Shown here in pieces: positions 34,511-43,872 of a stretch of DNA of 64,000 nucleotides. Positions within the stretch are counted from its first letter, which is position 1. The number at the start of each line of letters is the position of its first letter. The notes beneath the pieces were generated by a model. That model was not told the DNA's origin. It worked only from the letters and a program-made list of their open reading frames with translations, and did not search any database. Origin of the DNA: Sulfitobacter brevis (GTDB taxonomy: Bacteria > Pseudomonadota > Alphaproteobacteria > Rhodobacterales > Rhodobacteraceae); contig NZ_FOMW01000012.1 in the NCBI RefSeq assembly GCF_900112755.1, positions 27,627 through 91,626 of the forward strand, in the 5' to 3' direction. The translations under genes and the position numbers were made by a program.

Positions 34511-35281
34511 TTAGCCTTGTGCGGCGCGCCGGAACGGGGTCGGATCCCAAGTGCAGGCAAAGCCGTCGCCGTCAGGGTCCATGCCCGAACGGTCCCGCTC
34601 TGGCCCACCGGCCTCCAAAAACGCGAGCTGCGCCTGATCGGCATGATTGTATTCGGAGCAGGCACGGTCGTACTTGCGCGCCTTGTTCAAGCCAACGCGG
34701 GTATAAATCTGGGTGCCGACAGCATTTTTTGTGCTCAGCGCATAGGCCACGATATTGGGGCCTGCATCTGCGCGGTTCGGCAGCGCTTCGGGCTGGATGA
34801 CCTCATAGGCCGCCCGATTCGCGGCGATCCGTGCGGCATCATCCCCGATGGTGCGCTGGTCAGCGACCGCGTCAAAGTTATTCTCACGCGAAATACCAGC
34901 CGAATCAACCGCCGATGGTGCGGGATTGGACGGGCTGGCCTGAATAGGGGAAATGCCCGAATTGGTTGCCGCATTATTGCCCAGACCATTGTTGGACCCC
35001 TGACGCGTGGCTTCCAGAACCCGCGCGGTTTCTGCCGCCGTCGCCGCGGCAGAGCCGTCATTCGCCGAAGAATCAAAACCAGATGCAGAAAGCGGCGCCG
35101 AGGAAACCTCGGACGGGGCCGGAACCCCAGCCAGAGCCGCATCGCGCTGTTGCTGCTGCTGTTCAAAAGTACCGTCAAACCCCACACCGGTGCCGGAATC
35201 AGGGCCGGAGTCAGGAATAGCGGGCTGACATGCTGCAAGCGTCACGCCTGCTGCAAGAACGAAGAGTACACGTGTGATCAT
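34511..35281 (-). CDS. Lipoprotein with excalibur-like C-terminus
   Basis: From the ATG at 35281 the 256-residue protein begins MITRVLFVLAAGVTLAACQP, a lipoprotein signal with a LAAC lipobox. The middle (about 30-130) is low-complexity, rich in Ser, Ala and Gln. The C-terminus contains LNKARKYDRACSEYNHADQA and, at the end, DPDGDGFACTWDPTPFRRA, an excalibur-like calcium-binding motif with DxDxDG. An in-frame upstream ORF extension has no signal peptide and is rejected. Its start abuts the gatA region (53 bp). Function unknown. Confidence 0.72.
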   Translation of the reverse strand: MITRVLFVLAAGVTLAACQPAIPDSGPDSGTGVGFDGTFEQQQQQRDAALAGVPAPSEVSSAPLSASGFDSSANDGSAAATAAETARVLEATRQGSNNGLGNNAATNSGISPIQASPSNPAPSAVDSAGISRENNFDAVADQRTIGDDAARIAANRAAYEVIQPEALPNRADAGPNIVAYALSTKNAVGTQIYTRVGLNKARKYDRACSEYNHADQAQLAFLEAGGPERDRSGMDPDGDGFACTWDPTPFRRAAQG

Positions 35282-35334
35282 CTGACCTGCTTTTTCCAAC
35301 TGCCGTGACCGGACATTCAAGTCCGAACGGGCTT

Positions 35335-36822
35335 TTACCACCATTTTTCGGGCTTGGCCACAAAACCGGCCCGTTTCTCCAACGCATAGGCGGAAGACAG
35401 CAAATCCGCCTCCTCCCATGGCCGACCGATCAATTGTAGGCCCAAAGGTAGCCCCTGACCATCCTGCCCCGCAGGCACCGAAATCCCCGGCAATCCCGCA
35501 AGGTTCACCGTCACGGTAAACACGTCATTGAGGTACATCGCCACCGGATCTGCATCGGTCATTTCACCCAATCCAAAAGCCGCCGACGGCGTGGCAGGCG
35601 TCAGGATACAATCGATACCTTGGGCAAACGCGTCCTCAAAATCACGCTTGATCAGAGTTCGCACCTTGCGCGCGCGGTTGTAATAGGCGTCATAAAAGCC
35701 CGCTGACAGTACATAGGTGCCAACCATCACGCGGCGCTGAACCTCGTGGCCGAAACCTTCAGCGCGGGTGCGTTCATACATCTCGGTGATGCCATCACCC
35801 GGTGCCAGTTTGGCACGGTGGCCATAGCGTACCCCGTCATAGCGCGCGAGGTTGCTCGACGCCTCCGCAGGCGCAATCACATAATAGGCGGGCAGCGCGT
35901 ATTTGGTATGCGGCAACGAGATATCGACGATCTCCGCGCCTGCATCCTTCATCATCGCAATACCGTTCTGCCACAGCGCATCAATCTCCGCCGACATGCC
36001 GTCCATACGATATTCGCGCGGAATGCCGATTTTCTTGCCGCGCATATCCCCGGTCAACGCAGCTTCGAAATTCGGCACCGCCAGATCGACCGAGGTCGAA
36101 TCCTTCGCGTCATGCCCGCACATCGCTTCGAGCATGATCGCCGCATCGCGCACGTTCTTGGTCATCGGTCCGGCCTGATCCAGCGACGAGGCAAAAGCCA
36201 CCACGCCCCAACGCGAACAACGCCCGTAAGTCGGCTTGATGCCGGTAATGCCGGTAAAGGCCGCAGGCTGGCGGATTGAACCACCCGTATCCGTGCCCGT
36301 TGCGGCCAGACACAGGTCCGCCGCCACGGCCGCCGCCGACCCACCAGAGGATCCGCCGGGCGTGAGCGCCGCATCATCATTGCCACGGCGCCATGGGTTC
36401 ACCGCATTGCCGTAAACCGATGTTTCGTTCGACGAGCCCATGGCGAATTCGTCCATGTTGAGCTTGCCCAGCGTCACGGCACCTGCATCCAGCAACTGCT
36501 GGCTGACGGTGCTCTCATACTCGGGAATAAACCCTTCGAGGATACGCGAGCCGGCTTGGCTCGGCACGCCTTTGGTGCAAAACAGATCCTTGATACCAAT
36601 CGGCAGGCCGCACATCGCCGGCGCATCGCCGGCCTTCAGCCGCGCATCTGCCGCCTCGGCCTGCTCCATCGCCAACTCCGGCGTGTGATGCACAAAGGCA
36701 TTCAACGCGCCCGCGCCCTCAATCGCCGTCAGACAGGCCTGCACCAGTTCTTTCGATGTCACATCGCCCGCACGCAGCGCATCACGCGCCTCTGCCAGCC
36801 CCAGTTTGTTCAGATTATCCAT
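35335..36822 (-). CDS. gatA: Aspartyl/glutamyl-tRNA amidotransferase subunit A
   Basis: This 495-residue amidase-signature enzyme provides the ammonia for converting Glu-tRNA(Gln) and Asp-tRNA(Asn). The signature is visible as [20 protein letters not shown] and [15 protein letters not shown], with the Lys of [13 protein letters not shown] as the first member of the Ser-cisSer-Lys triad. It overlaps gatC by one base (TAATG), as usual, and gatB is not in this window. Confidence 0.97.
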   Translation of the reverse strand: MDNLNKLGLAEARDALRAGDVTSKELVQACLTAIEGAGALNAFVHHTPELAMEQAEAADARLKAGDAPAMCGLPIGIKDLFCTKGVPSQAGSRILEGFIPEYESTVSQQLLDAGAVTLGKLNMDEFAMGSSNETSVYGNAVNPWRRGNDDAALTPGGSSGGSAAAVAADLCLAATGTDTGGSIRQPAAFTGITGIKPTYGRCSRWGVVAFASSLDQAGPMTKNVRDAAIMLEAMCGHDAKDSTSVDLAVPNFEAALTGDMRGKKIGIPREYRMDGMSAEIDALWQNGIAMMKDAGAEIVDISLPHTKYALPAYYVIAPAEASSNLARYDGVRYGHRAKLAPGDGITEMYERTRAEGFGHEVQRRVMVGTYVLSAGFYDAYYNRARKVRTLIKRDFEDAFAQGIDCILTPATPSAAFGLGEMTDADPVAMYLNDVFTVTVNLAGLPGISVPAGQDGQGLPLGLQLIGRPWEEADLLSSAYALEKRAGFVAKPEKWW

Positions 36823-37109
36823 TATTCAACCACCTTCGGCACCGCAAAGAACCCCTCACGCGCATCGGGCGCATTGGCCAGCACTTTGGTCTGCTGGTCG
36901 CCGTCGTTCACCACATCCGCACGCCATCTCAGCTTTTGCGGCGTGACCGAGGTCATCGGCTCCACACCTTCCACGTCAACTTCGTTCAACTGCTCGATGA
37001 ACCCTAAAATCGTGTTAAACTCCTGCGCCAAAGCAGGCAGCGCTTCGGGCTCCACCTTGATGCGGGCCAGTTTCGCCACGCGGGCGGCAGTGCTTTCATC
37101 TATTGACAT
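36822..37109 (-). CDS. gatC: Aspartyl/glutamyl-tRNA amidotransferase subunit C
   Basis: The 95-residue protein from ATG 37109 starts [20 protein letters not shown] and contains [20 protein letters not shown] and the C-terminal FFAVPKVVE, the standard GatC pattern. It clamps GatA and GatB. An upstream ORF extension of 18 codons is rejected because MSIDE is the family start. Confidence 0.97.
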   Translation of the reverse strand: MSIDESTAARVAKLARIKVEPEALPALAQEFNTILGFIEQLNEVDVEGVEPMTSVTPQKLRWRADVVNDGDQQTKVLANAPDAREGFFAVPKVVE

Positions 37110-37264
37110 GAACGGTCTCCATCTCTTTGCCCGTCCTCTACCGCCCCACGCCGCCCCTCGCAAGCCCGACGCCCCGCCACCGCTTCACATGGCCGAAAAA
37201 ACTCCCGCCGGAGGCTCCCATCGCCCGCAGACCGCGCTATGATCAGCGTCAGAGGAGACGACAT

Positions 37265-37957
37265 ATGAAAATTATCTGGCTGGGCCACGGCGCCTTCCGC
37301 ATCGAACTCGAAGATCAGGTCCTGTTGATCGACCCATGGCTCACGGGGAATCCAATGCTGGACGAGGGGCAACACGCTGCGGCGCTTGAAGGTGCGACAC
37401 AAATTCTCATCACCCACGGCCACGGCGATCACACCGGCGATCTGGAGATGGTCGCGCAGAAAACCGGCGCACCAGTTGCGGGCATGGTCGAACTGATGGG
37501 CTGGTTCGAAGCGAAAGGTGTCAAGAACACCACCGGCTTCAACATGGGCGGCACCATTTCCTGCGGCCAAGTACAGGTCAGCATGGTGCCTGCATCGCAC
37601 TCCTCCTCGGTATCTGACGAGAGCGGCCTGCAATACACAGGCGGCGAAGCAGGATTTATTATCAAAGGCGCAGGCCACACGATCTATGTCTCGGGCGACA
37701 CAGGCATTATGGCCGACATGGACTGGATCGGCGATTTCTACAAACCCGACATCGGCATTCTGTCAGCGGGCGGCCATTATACAATGGGCATGGCCGAAGC
37801 CGCCTATGCCGCAAAACGGTACTTCAAATTCAAGACCGTGATCCCCTGCCACTACCGCACCTTCGGACTGCTGGAACAATCGGCGCAAGTGCTGATCGAC
37901 GGGCTCCCGGATGTACAAGTGATTGAGCCGCAGGTGATGGAACCGATCACGCTGTAA
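37265..37957 (+). CDS. UPF0173-type metal-dependent hydrolase
   Basis: From ATG 37265 (after AGAGGAGACGAC) the 230-residue protein shows the metallo-beta-lactamase-like fold: MKIIWLGHGAFRIEL, ILITHGHGDHTGDLEM (zinc ligands), VSMVPASHSSS, YVSGDTGIMADM and the C-terminal CHYRTFG. UPF0173 members are conserved hydrolases of unknown substrate. An upstream ORF extension is Pro-rich and rejected. The gene is divergent from gatC. Confidence 0.92.
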   Translation: MKIIWLGHGAFRIELEDQVLLIDPWLTGNPMLDEGQHAAALEGATQILITHGHGDHTGDLEMVAQKTGAPVAGMVELMGWFEAKGVKNTTGFNMGGTISCGQVQVSMVPASHSSSVSDESGLQYTGGEAGFIIKGAGHTIYVSGDTGIMADMDWIGDFYKPDIGILSAGGHYTMGMAEAAYAAKRYFKFKTVIPCHYRTFGLLEQSAQVLIDGLPDVQVIEPQVMEPITL

Positions 37958-37990
37958 CGCGAAAGCTGCAAGTACTGCTTAAAATGAATT

Positions 37991-38013
37991 GGGGCGGCAG
38001 GATGAGCCGCCCC
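37991..38013 (-). terminator. Hairpin at the end of the DUF5671 gene
   Basis: GGGGCGGC (37991-37998) pairs with GCCGCCCC (38006-38013) two bases after the stop on the minus strand. The downstream stretch is AATTCATTTT, so the T-tract is weak. It also lies between convergent genes. Confidence 0.5.
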
Positions 38014-38014
38014 G

Positions 38015-38635
38015 CTACGCAGCCTCGGATTTTCTAGCATCCGCACGATAATAAAGGAATATCCCGCCTGCGACCAACGCCACGACCACGGCCTTCGCCA
38101 AAAATTGTATCGTAACCTCGCCACTTAAAAAGGCGTTGATTACCGCGGCCATATCGCTGAGCAAAACTGCCGCTGCGAACAGCAAAGTGACATAGATCAG
38201 CCATTTGCGAATGGCAGACCGGTACAGTGCCGGATTGGCCGCCAAGGCGCGTCGGTCGCGCAAGGATAGCACCGCATAAACCGGCACCGTCACAATCAGG
38301 ACCGCGACAGACCAGCGCAGAGAGTATGAGGGGCCGAGACCGTCGGGGTCTACTGCCCAATCGATCAGCCCGTGCAACAATTGAACGAAGTACGACGCCC
38401 CGAACAGCAACACCCCGAAGGTCAGCGCATAGATAAAGAAGTCCTTGGCCGAAACCGCGGCTTGTGGCCGTGGCACGGGCGGCGAGAACGGGGTCTCGGC
38501 CCAAGCATCCAGCGCCTCGGCTACTTCGGGAGCGCTCCAGCCGGACTGTGCCAGAACGGCGGCAATCTCGCTGCGGGAAGTGCCATTTGCCAAAGCATCG
38601 CGCACAAATCTTGAAAGTTGTCTGTTGGCCGACAT
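38015..38635 (-). CDS. DUF5671-type membrane protein
   Basis: The 206-residue protein has an N-terminal helical region (ANGTSRSEIAAVLAQSGWSA, resembling a small DNA- or protein-binding helix-turn-helix) followed by four membrane segments (about residues 65-205). The block SYSLRWSVAVLIVTVPVYAV matches the DUF5671 pattern. It directly follows tadA with three bases between, so the two form one operon. Function unknown. Confidence 0.75.
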   Translation of the reverse strand: MSANRQLSRFVRDALANGTSRSEIAAVLAQSGWSAPEVAEALDAWAETPFSPPVPRPQAAVSAKDFFIYALTFGVLLFGASYFVQLLHGLIDWAVDPDGLGPSYSLRWSVAVLIVTVPVYAVLSLRDRRALAANPALYRSAIRKWLIYVTLLFAAAVLLSDMAAVINAFLSGEVTIQFLAKAVVVALVAGGIFLYYRADARKSEAA

Positions 38636-38638
38636 GAT

Positions 38639-39094
38639 CTACCCCTTCCGCTTTCCGGCGAAAAAATCCTTCAACATCGCTTCGGCTCTTTCACCTGCGA
38701 TCCCGTCGAAAACCTCTGGAACATGGTGACACTGGGGATGCGAGAACACCCGCGCGCCCTGTGCCACGCCTCCGGATTTGGGGTCGGATGCGCCGTAGTA
38801 CAACCGCGCCACCCGCGCGGCCGCAATCGCAGCGGCGCACATCGCACAAGGCTCAAGTGTCACGTAAAGCGCATAGCCTATCAGCCGTTCTGATCCGGCC
38901 TGCGCACAGGCCGCGCGGATCGCCAGCACCTCGGCATGGGCGGTAGGGTCGCTTAACTCGCGGGTCCGATTACCCGCCTGCGCCACAACCGCGCCAGTCG
39001 GGTCAACAACAACGGCTCCCACGGGCACCTCGCCGCGTGCACCTGCAGCTTCGGCCTCTTGTAAGGCGGCCTCCATATGAGTGCGGAACACCAT
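38639..39094 (-). CDS. tadA: tRNA adenosine deaminase
   Basis: This 151-residue protein is a cytidine/deoxycytidylate-deaminase fold enzyme with DPTAHAEVLAIRAAC (zinc His and proton-shuttle Glu) and LEPCAMCAAAIAAARV (PCxxC zinc ligands). TadA converts A34 of tRNA-Arg(ACG) to inosine. The listed TTG start is possible, but the ATG at 39094 is more usual. It is divergent from the pseudouridine synthase gene. Confidence 0.9.
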   Translation of the reverse strand: MVFRTHMEAALQEAEAAGARGEVPVGAVVVDPTGAVVAQAGNRTRELSDPTAHAEVLAIRAACAQAGSERLIGYALYVTLEPCAMCAAAIAAARVARLYYGASDPKSGGVAQGARVFSHPQCHHVPEVFDGIAGERAEAMLKDFFAGKRKG

Positions 39095-39156
39095 CAATGC
39101 ACGTCTACCCGAACGCCACCCTTTCGCAAGTCCCGCAAACAGGCTAAGCGACGTTC

Positions 39157-40260
39157 ATGAGCACAAAGCCCCCCTCCGACACGCCCGATTCTGACACGCC
39201 AAAAGGCGACCGCATCGCCAAGGTTCTGGCCCGCGCAGGCGTGGCCTCGCGCCGCGAAGCCGAGCGGATGATCGAAGCAGGCCGCGTGCGGGTGAACGGC
39301 GCGCAAATCCTCTCGCCCGCCTTGAATGTCAGCGAGTCTGATCGCATCACCGTCGACGGCAATCATGTGGGTGAGCCTGAGCCGCCGCGGATGTGGCTGT
39401 ACCACAAGCCGACCGGATTGGTGACCACCAACCGTGACGAAAAAGGCCGTGGCACGATTTACGACGATCTGCCTGAAGACATGCCACGCGTGGTCTCTGT
39501 CGGGCGGCTCGATATCAACTCCGAAGGGCTGTTGCTGCTGACCAATGATGGCGGCATCAAGCGCAAGCTCGAGCTTCCAGCCACCGGATGGCTGCGCCGC
39601 TACCGTGTTCGCGTAAATGGCCGCCCTTCCGAAGATGCGCTTGAGCCGCTGCGCAAGGGCATCACGGTGGACGGCGAAAACTTCCAGCCGATGACCGTCA
39701 CGCTGGACCGCCAGCAGGGTGCCAACGCTTGGCTGACCATCGGGCTGCGCGAAGGCAAAAACCGCGAAATCCGCCGCGCGATGGAAGCCGTGAACCTGTC
39801 AGTTAACCGCTTGATCCGGATCAGTTATGGCCCGTTCCAGCTTGGCGAATTAAAGCCGGGAGAGGTCGAAGAGATCCGCCGCAAAACTGTGCGTGAACAG
39901 CTGGGTATCGAACTTGAAGACCCGACAGGCACAGCCGTCAAGAAACCCACTCAAGTCAATCGCGGCCCCCGCCGCAAGCCTGGTGGCTTTGGTGGTGCGG
40001 GCCAACCCGGATTGCCGCGCGCCGAAGAGATGGAGCAGCCCAAGCGTTTTGGCGCTGGTAAACCCGGCGCAACTGGCCCCCGCGACGCACGGTCTGCAGC
40101 CAAGTCCGGTCCAAGATCGGGCCCGAAATCCGGACCTAAATCAGGCCCGCACGCGGGCTTCAAATCTGGCCCGAAGCCTGCCGGTTCTGCCCCCCGCAGC
40201 GCCGGACCCCGCCCCGCTGGCGGCCCCCGCAAGCCCACCGGTCCGCGCAAACCGCGCTGA
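39157..40260 (+). CDS. rluB: RluB-type rRNA pseudouridine synthase with basic Pro/Gly tail
   Basis: The 367-residue protein has an N-terminal S4 domain (GDRIAKVLARAGVASRREAE), then the pseudouridine synthase core with the catalytic Asp in SVGRLDINSEGLLLLTNDG, and a C-terminal stretch from about residue 265 of 100 residues rich in Lys, Arg, Gly and Pro with repeats like KSGPKSGPK. Family enzymes modify a uridine of 23S rRNA. The tail is unlike E. coli RluB and is probably an RNA-binding extension, common in alphaproteobacterial homologues. RluE or RsuA specificity is possible. Confidence 0.82.
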   Translation: MSTKPPSDTPDSDTPKGDRIAKVLARAGVASRREAERMIEAGRVRVNGAQILSPALNVSESDRITVDGNHVGEPEPPRMWLYHKPTGLVTTNRDEKGRGTIYDDLPEDMPRVVSVGRLDINSEGLLLLTNDGGIKRKLELPATGWLRRYRVRVNGRPSEDALEPLRKGITVDGENFQPMTVTLDRQQGANAWLTIGLREGKNREIRRAMEAVNLSVNRLIRISYGPFQLGELKPGEVEEIRRKTVREQLGIELEDPTGTAVKKPTQVNRGPRRKPGGFGGAGQPGLPRAEEMEQPKRFGAGKPGATGPRDARSAAKSGPRSGPKSGPKSGPHAGFKSGPKPAGSAPRSAGPRPAGGPRKPTGPRKPR

Positions 40261-40470
40261 TTGGCGATCTTGTCCGGCGATCGACCCATCTTATATTGAA
40301 CCCGCGGGGCTTTGGCCGCGTTGAAAGACGAACCGGTCTGATACGCCCTCGGGCAGCTTGGGTCGGTGCGGGCTTTGGCCTTTGCCATCCTGTCGCCACG
40401 CCGCGCCGCGGCTGGCCGATGGTTGGCAATGGCAGGAAGTTCCGCTTATGCTGGTAAAACCGGAGGGTGC

Positions 40471-40701
40471 GTGGGCAGATTATTTCTTATTCTGATACTA
40501 TTGGCAGTCTGCGTTGCCATCGTCATCATTCTGGTATCAGTTTCAAACGAGATGTATAAATCAGGGCAACGTGCACTGCGCCCGATGTTCGGCTCAAATG
40601 ACGGAGGCCCAATGGCACCGAGCGGATACCAAAAAGTTGCCTATATCGCTTTGATCGTATTGCTGTTTGGCGTGACCTCCGGCTGGCTCGGAGGGCTCTG
40701 A
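40471..40701 (+). CDS. Small two-helix membrane protein
   Basis: Starting at GTG 40471 after a GGAGGGT site the product is 76 residues: a first membrane segment (GRLFLILILLAVCVAIVIIL), a short loop with SGQRALRPMFGSNDGG, and a second membrane segment (VAYIALIVLLFGVTSGWLGG). It ends 3 bases before the XpaC gene, so it belongs to this operon. I recognise no family. The upstream in-frame ORF extension lacks a convincing start. Confidence 0.7.
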   Translation: MGRLFLILILLAVCVAIVIILVSVSNEMYKSGQRALRPMFGSNDGGPMAPSGYQKVAYIALIVLLFGVTSGWLGGL

Positions 40702-40704
40702 GAC

Positions 40705-41598
40705 ATGGCGAAAAAGTTTGGCGGCCAATTCAGCCCCGATGATACCCGATCACCACAGACCACCCCGCGCGGGCGGGTTGAGGTCGATCCCGTTGGCGGA
40801 CGTGCCAATATCATGTTTTTGCCCCCCGTTGTCCTGCTCGCCACCACCTTCAGTGATGGCGCACAAAGTTTGACATTCGGGCTGGTCGGCGCTGCTGTGC
40901 TGGGCTTGGGCGCTTGGTTACTGCGTGAGGGTGTGGTCGCCGAAGCTGCCTTTCACGCCCGCAAAGTCGCCCGCCGCCCCGCTATCCCGCGCAAAATCCT
41001 CGCTGCTGCTGCAGCGGGCCTTGGCACCGCGCTTGCTGTAGTCGCGCATCTGGAGGTAGCAAGCGATCTGGTGGCCGCCGTGCTCTACGGGCTTTGCGCC
41101 ACTGCTCTGCACGCTGTCGCCTTCGGCATTGATCCTTTGAAAAACAAAGGGATGGAAGGCATTGATACCTTCCAGCAAGACCGCGTTGCGCGGGTTGTGG
41201 ACGAAGCAGAAAAAGTGCTCGCCGCCATGAGCGACGCGATGAAGCGCGCCGGCGACCGCACCGCCGAGGCACGGCTGACCGAATTCCAGCGCACCGCCCG
41301 CACCCTGATCCGCACCGTCGAAGAAGACCCCCGCGATCTGACCACCGCCCGCAAATACCTGAGTGTTTATTTGCAAGGGGCGCGCGACGCCACGATCAAA
41401 TTTGCCGATATCTACAGCCGCACCCAAGACGCCAAAGCGCGCACGGACTATCTGGCCCTGCTGGATGATCTAGACACCAATTTTGCCGCACGGACCCAGA
41501 AATCACTGCTGGATGATCGCGACGATCTGAATATCGAAATCGACGTGCTGCGCGAGCGGCTTTCCCGCGAAGGGGTACGCCCTAATCCGGCCCCCTGA
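40705..41598 (+). CDS. XpaC/5-bromo-4-chloroindolyl-phosphate hydrolysis family protein
   Basis: This 297-residue protein has two hydrophobic segments (about 30-70 and 92-130) and a long helical C-terminal half beginning QDRVARVVDEAEKVLAAMSD, through TARKYLSVYLQGARDATIKF to the terminal DDLNIEIDVLRERL. This is the XpaC pattern. The name is historical; in Bacillus, xpaC sits directly upstream of the TelA homologue yaaN, as here. The start follows a small membrane gene by three bases. Probably inner membrane, partner of TelA. Confidence 0.8.
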   Translation: MAKKFGGQFSPDDTRSPQTTPRGRVEVDPVGGRANIMFLPPVVLLATTFSDGAQSLTFGLVGAAVLGLGAWLLREGVVAEAAFHARKVARRPAIPRKILAAAAAGLGTALAVVAHLEVASDLVAAVLYGLCATALHAVAFGIDPLKNKGMEGIDTFQQDRVARVVDEAEKVLAAMSDAMKRAGDRTAEARLTEFQRTARTLIRTVEEDPRDLTTARKYLSVYLQGARDATIKFADIYSRTQDAKARTDYLALLDDLDTNFAARTQKSLLDDRDDLNIEIDVLRERLSREGVRPNPAP

Positions 41599-41627
41599 CC
41601 CCACACACCATCCAAGGAACCGCCCCT

Positions 41628-42824
41628 ATGTCTGACTCTGTCCGCGAAAAAGCCACCCAGTCTGTTGCTATGGTCCAAGAGGTCACCGGCGTCGTATTGC
41701 CCGATCCGGCGCAGGCCAATGCGGTCGTGTCGCTGGAACAAGCCGATGCGCCCGCCAGCGCCGAAATCCGCCGCCGTATGGGCGAGATCGACATGGACGA
41801 TACCCAGTCTATCGTCTCCTTCGGCTCTGGCGCTCAGGCCGAATTGCAAGAAATCAGCCAAGCCATGCTGGCTGGCGTGCGCAATAAGGATGTTGGCCCA
41901 GCGGGCGACAGCCTGCGCAATATTGTCAGCACCATTCGCGGCTTTTCGGTCTCGGAACTGGACGTGCGCCGCGAGCGGAGCTGGTGGGAGAAATTGCTGG
42001 GCCGCGCCGCACCCTTTGCAAAATTCACCGCCCAGTTCGAGCAGGTCCAAGGCCAGATCGACCGCATCACCGACAACCTGCTGAGCCATGAGCACACGTT
42101 GCTCAAGGACATCAAATCGCTCGACATGCTCTATGAGAAGACCCTTCAGTTTTATGACGAGCTGGCGCTTTACATCGCCGCTGGCGAAGCCAAGCTGGCC
42201 GAACTGGACAGCACCACGATTCCCGCAAAGGAAAAAGAAGTCTCCGCAGCGCCCGAAAATGATCAGGTAATGAAAGCGCAGGAATTGCGCGATGTGCGTG
42301 CCGCGCGCGACGATCTTGAGCGCCGTGTGCATGACCTTAAACTGACCCGTCAGGTGACAATGCAATCGTTGCCCTCGATCCGGCTGGTACAGGAAAATGA
42401 CAAAAGCCTCGTCACCAAGATCAATTCGACCTTGGTCAATACCGTGCCGCTATGGGAAACCCAGCTGGCGCAGGCCGTCACGATCCAACGCTCCGCCGAG
42501 GCGGCAAATGCCGTACGTGAAGCCAACGATCTGACCAATGAATTATTGACCTCGAACGCGAAAAATCTACGTGACAGCAACAAGATCATTCGCCAAGAGA
42601 TGGAGCGCGGGGTGTTCGACATCGAAGCGGTGAAACAGGCCAATGCGGACCTGATCGGCACCATCGAAGAGTCGCTGCAAATCGCGGATGAAGGCAAGGC
42701 GAAGCGCGCCTCCGCCGAGAAAGAACTACAGGAAATGGAAGCCAAGCTGCGTGACACGTTAGCATCTGCCAAGGCCAAGAAAACTGGTCTCGGCGATACA
42801 GCGGGTGGGGCGATACCAAGCTGA
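41628..42824 (+). CDS. TelA/KlaA-family toxic anion resistance protein
   Basis: The 398-residue protein is mostly helical with the TelA family pattern: GDSLRNIVSTIRGFSVSELD, SWWEKLLGRAAPFAKF, then long coiled-coil (about 120-280) and QVTMQSLPSIRLVQENDKSL near the middle, ending with a QANADLIGTIEESLQIADEG helix. It was named for tellurite resistance on plasmid RK2, but chromosomal homologues may function in envelope or membrane stress. No membrane segment. It follows XpaC by 29 bp. Confidence 0.88.
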   Translation: MSDSVREKATQSVAMVQEVTGVVLPDPAQANAVVSLEQADAPASAEIRRRMGEIDMDDTQSIVSFGSGAQAELQEISQAMLAGVRNKDVGPAGDSLRNIVSTIRGFSVSELDVRRERSWWEKLLGRAAPFAKFTAQFEQVQGQIDRITDNLLSHEHTLLKDIKSLDMLYEKTLQFYDELALYIAAGEAKLAELDSTTIPAKEKEVSAAPENDQVMKAQELRDVRAARDDLERRVHDLKLTRQVTMQSLPSIRLVQENDKSLVTKINSTLVNTVPLWETQLAQAVTIQRSAEAANAVREANDLTNELLTSNAKNLRDSNKIIRQEMERGVFDIEAVKQANADLIGTIEESLQIADEGKAKRASAEKELQEMEAKLRDTLASAKAKKTGLGDTAGGAIPS

Positions 42825-42831
42825 GTAATAT

Positions 42832-43800
42832 ATGCGTTTAGGTGTGAAAATTCGGGCCCTGCGACGGTCTGTTGCGGTAATCGCGGTCATCGCGGCCGCA
42901 GGCTGTGCCGTGGAGCAGGTCGCCCCGCCCGAACCCTCGCTGAAACCTCAGGCGCGCCCCGTCAAGGTCGCCCTGCCCGCGCCGGTCGTGGCACAGCCCA
43001 CCTCAAAGCGCAGCGCCATGCTGCGCCACTATTTGCACGATGTTCAAGACACCCAAAGAACCCAAGGGCTGCTGCGCGAAGATGGCGGCGGCCCCGACAC
43101 GCCATTCACTGCCGAGATGTTGGCCCGCAATTTCGAACAGATTGCGTTCTTCAACGAATACGACGGCAATTTCACCGGACGTGGTGGTGCAAGCCCACTG
43201 CGCCGCTGGACTGCCCCCGTGCGGATGGAAATCATCTTTGGCGAGAACGTGCAGCCGTCACAGAAAGCCAGCGATACCGCAGATATCCGCGCCTATGTCG
43301 CGCGTCTCGCCCGTGTGACCGGCCATCCGATCTCCCTGTCTGGCCCGCCCAACTTCATCGTTATCGTCGCCTCCGAAGACAACCGCGTCGAAGCGCTGGC
43401 CGATGCGGCGACGCGCATGCCCGGCATCACAGCCGACAGCCTGCGCGCCATGGCCAATATGCGCCGCGACACTTACTGCGCCGTGGCGGCTTATGCTGCG
43501 GGACCACAAGCCAATACCTATACCGCAGCCGTCGCCGTGATCCGCGCCGAAAACCCCGATCTTTTGCGCCTCTCCTGTGTTCACGAGGAATTGGCGCAAG
43601 GGTTGGGCCTTGCCAATGACAGCCCCGGCGCACGGCCCTCTATCTTCAATGACGATGATGAATTCGCGCTTTTAACCCGCCACGATGAATTACTTCTGAA
43701 GATGCTTTACGATCCACGTCTCAAGATCGGGATGAGCGCCGCACAGGCGATGCCGATCGTCCGCACCATCGCCGCCGAATTGACCGGCGGACCCGTCTAG
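42832..43800 (+). CDS. DUF2927 lipoprotein
   Basis: This 322-residue protein begins with a basic region and a lipoprotein signal ending IAAAGC, then a Pro/Ala/Lys-rich linker and a DUF2927 domain (FNEYDGNFTGRGGASPLRRW, VRMEIIFGENVQPSQKASDT, CVHEELAQGLGLANDSPGAR). The last stretch, with CxHEELAQGLGLxND, resembles a zinc-metalloprotease-like HE motif seen in DUF2927. It starts 7 bases after telA, so it belongs to the operon. Probably outer- or inner-membrane anchored and periplasmic. Confidence 0.8.
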   Translation: MRLGVKIRALRRSVAVIAVIAAAGCAVEQVAPPEPSLKPQARPVKVALPAPVVAQPTSKRSAMLRHYLHDVQDTQRTQGLLREDGGGPDTPFTAEMLARNFEQIAFFNEYDGNFTGRGGASPLRRWTAPVRMEIIFGENVQPSQKASDTADIRAYVARLARVTGHPISLSGPPNFIVIVASEDNRVEALADAATRMPGITADSLRAMANMRRDTYCAVAAYAAGPQANTYTAAVAVIRAENPDLLRLSCVHEELAQGLGLANDSPGARPSIFNDDDEFALLTRHDELLLKMLYDPRLKIGMSAAQAMPIVRTIAAELTGGPV

Positions 43801-43872
43801 CCACGCGGCGCGTTCACGGGCCATACGAACGGAGCCGACCCCGCCTCCAGACCAATTTGAAGGACAACAGCC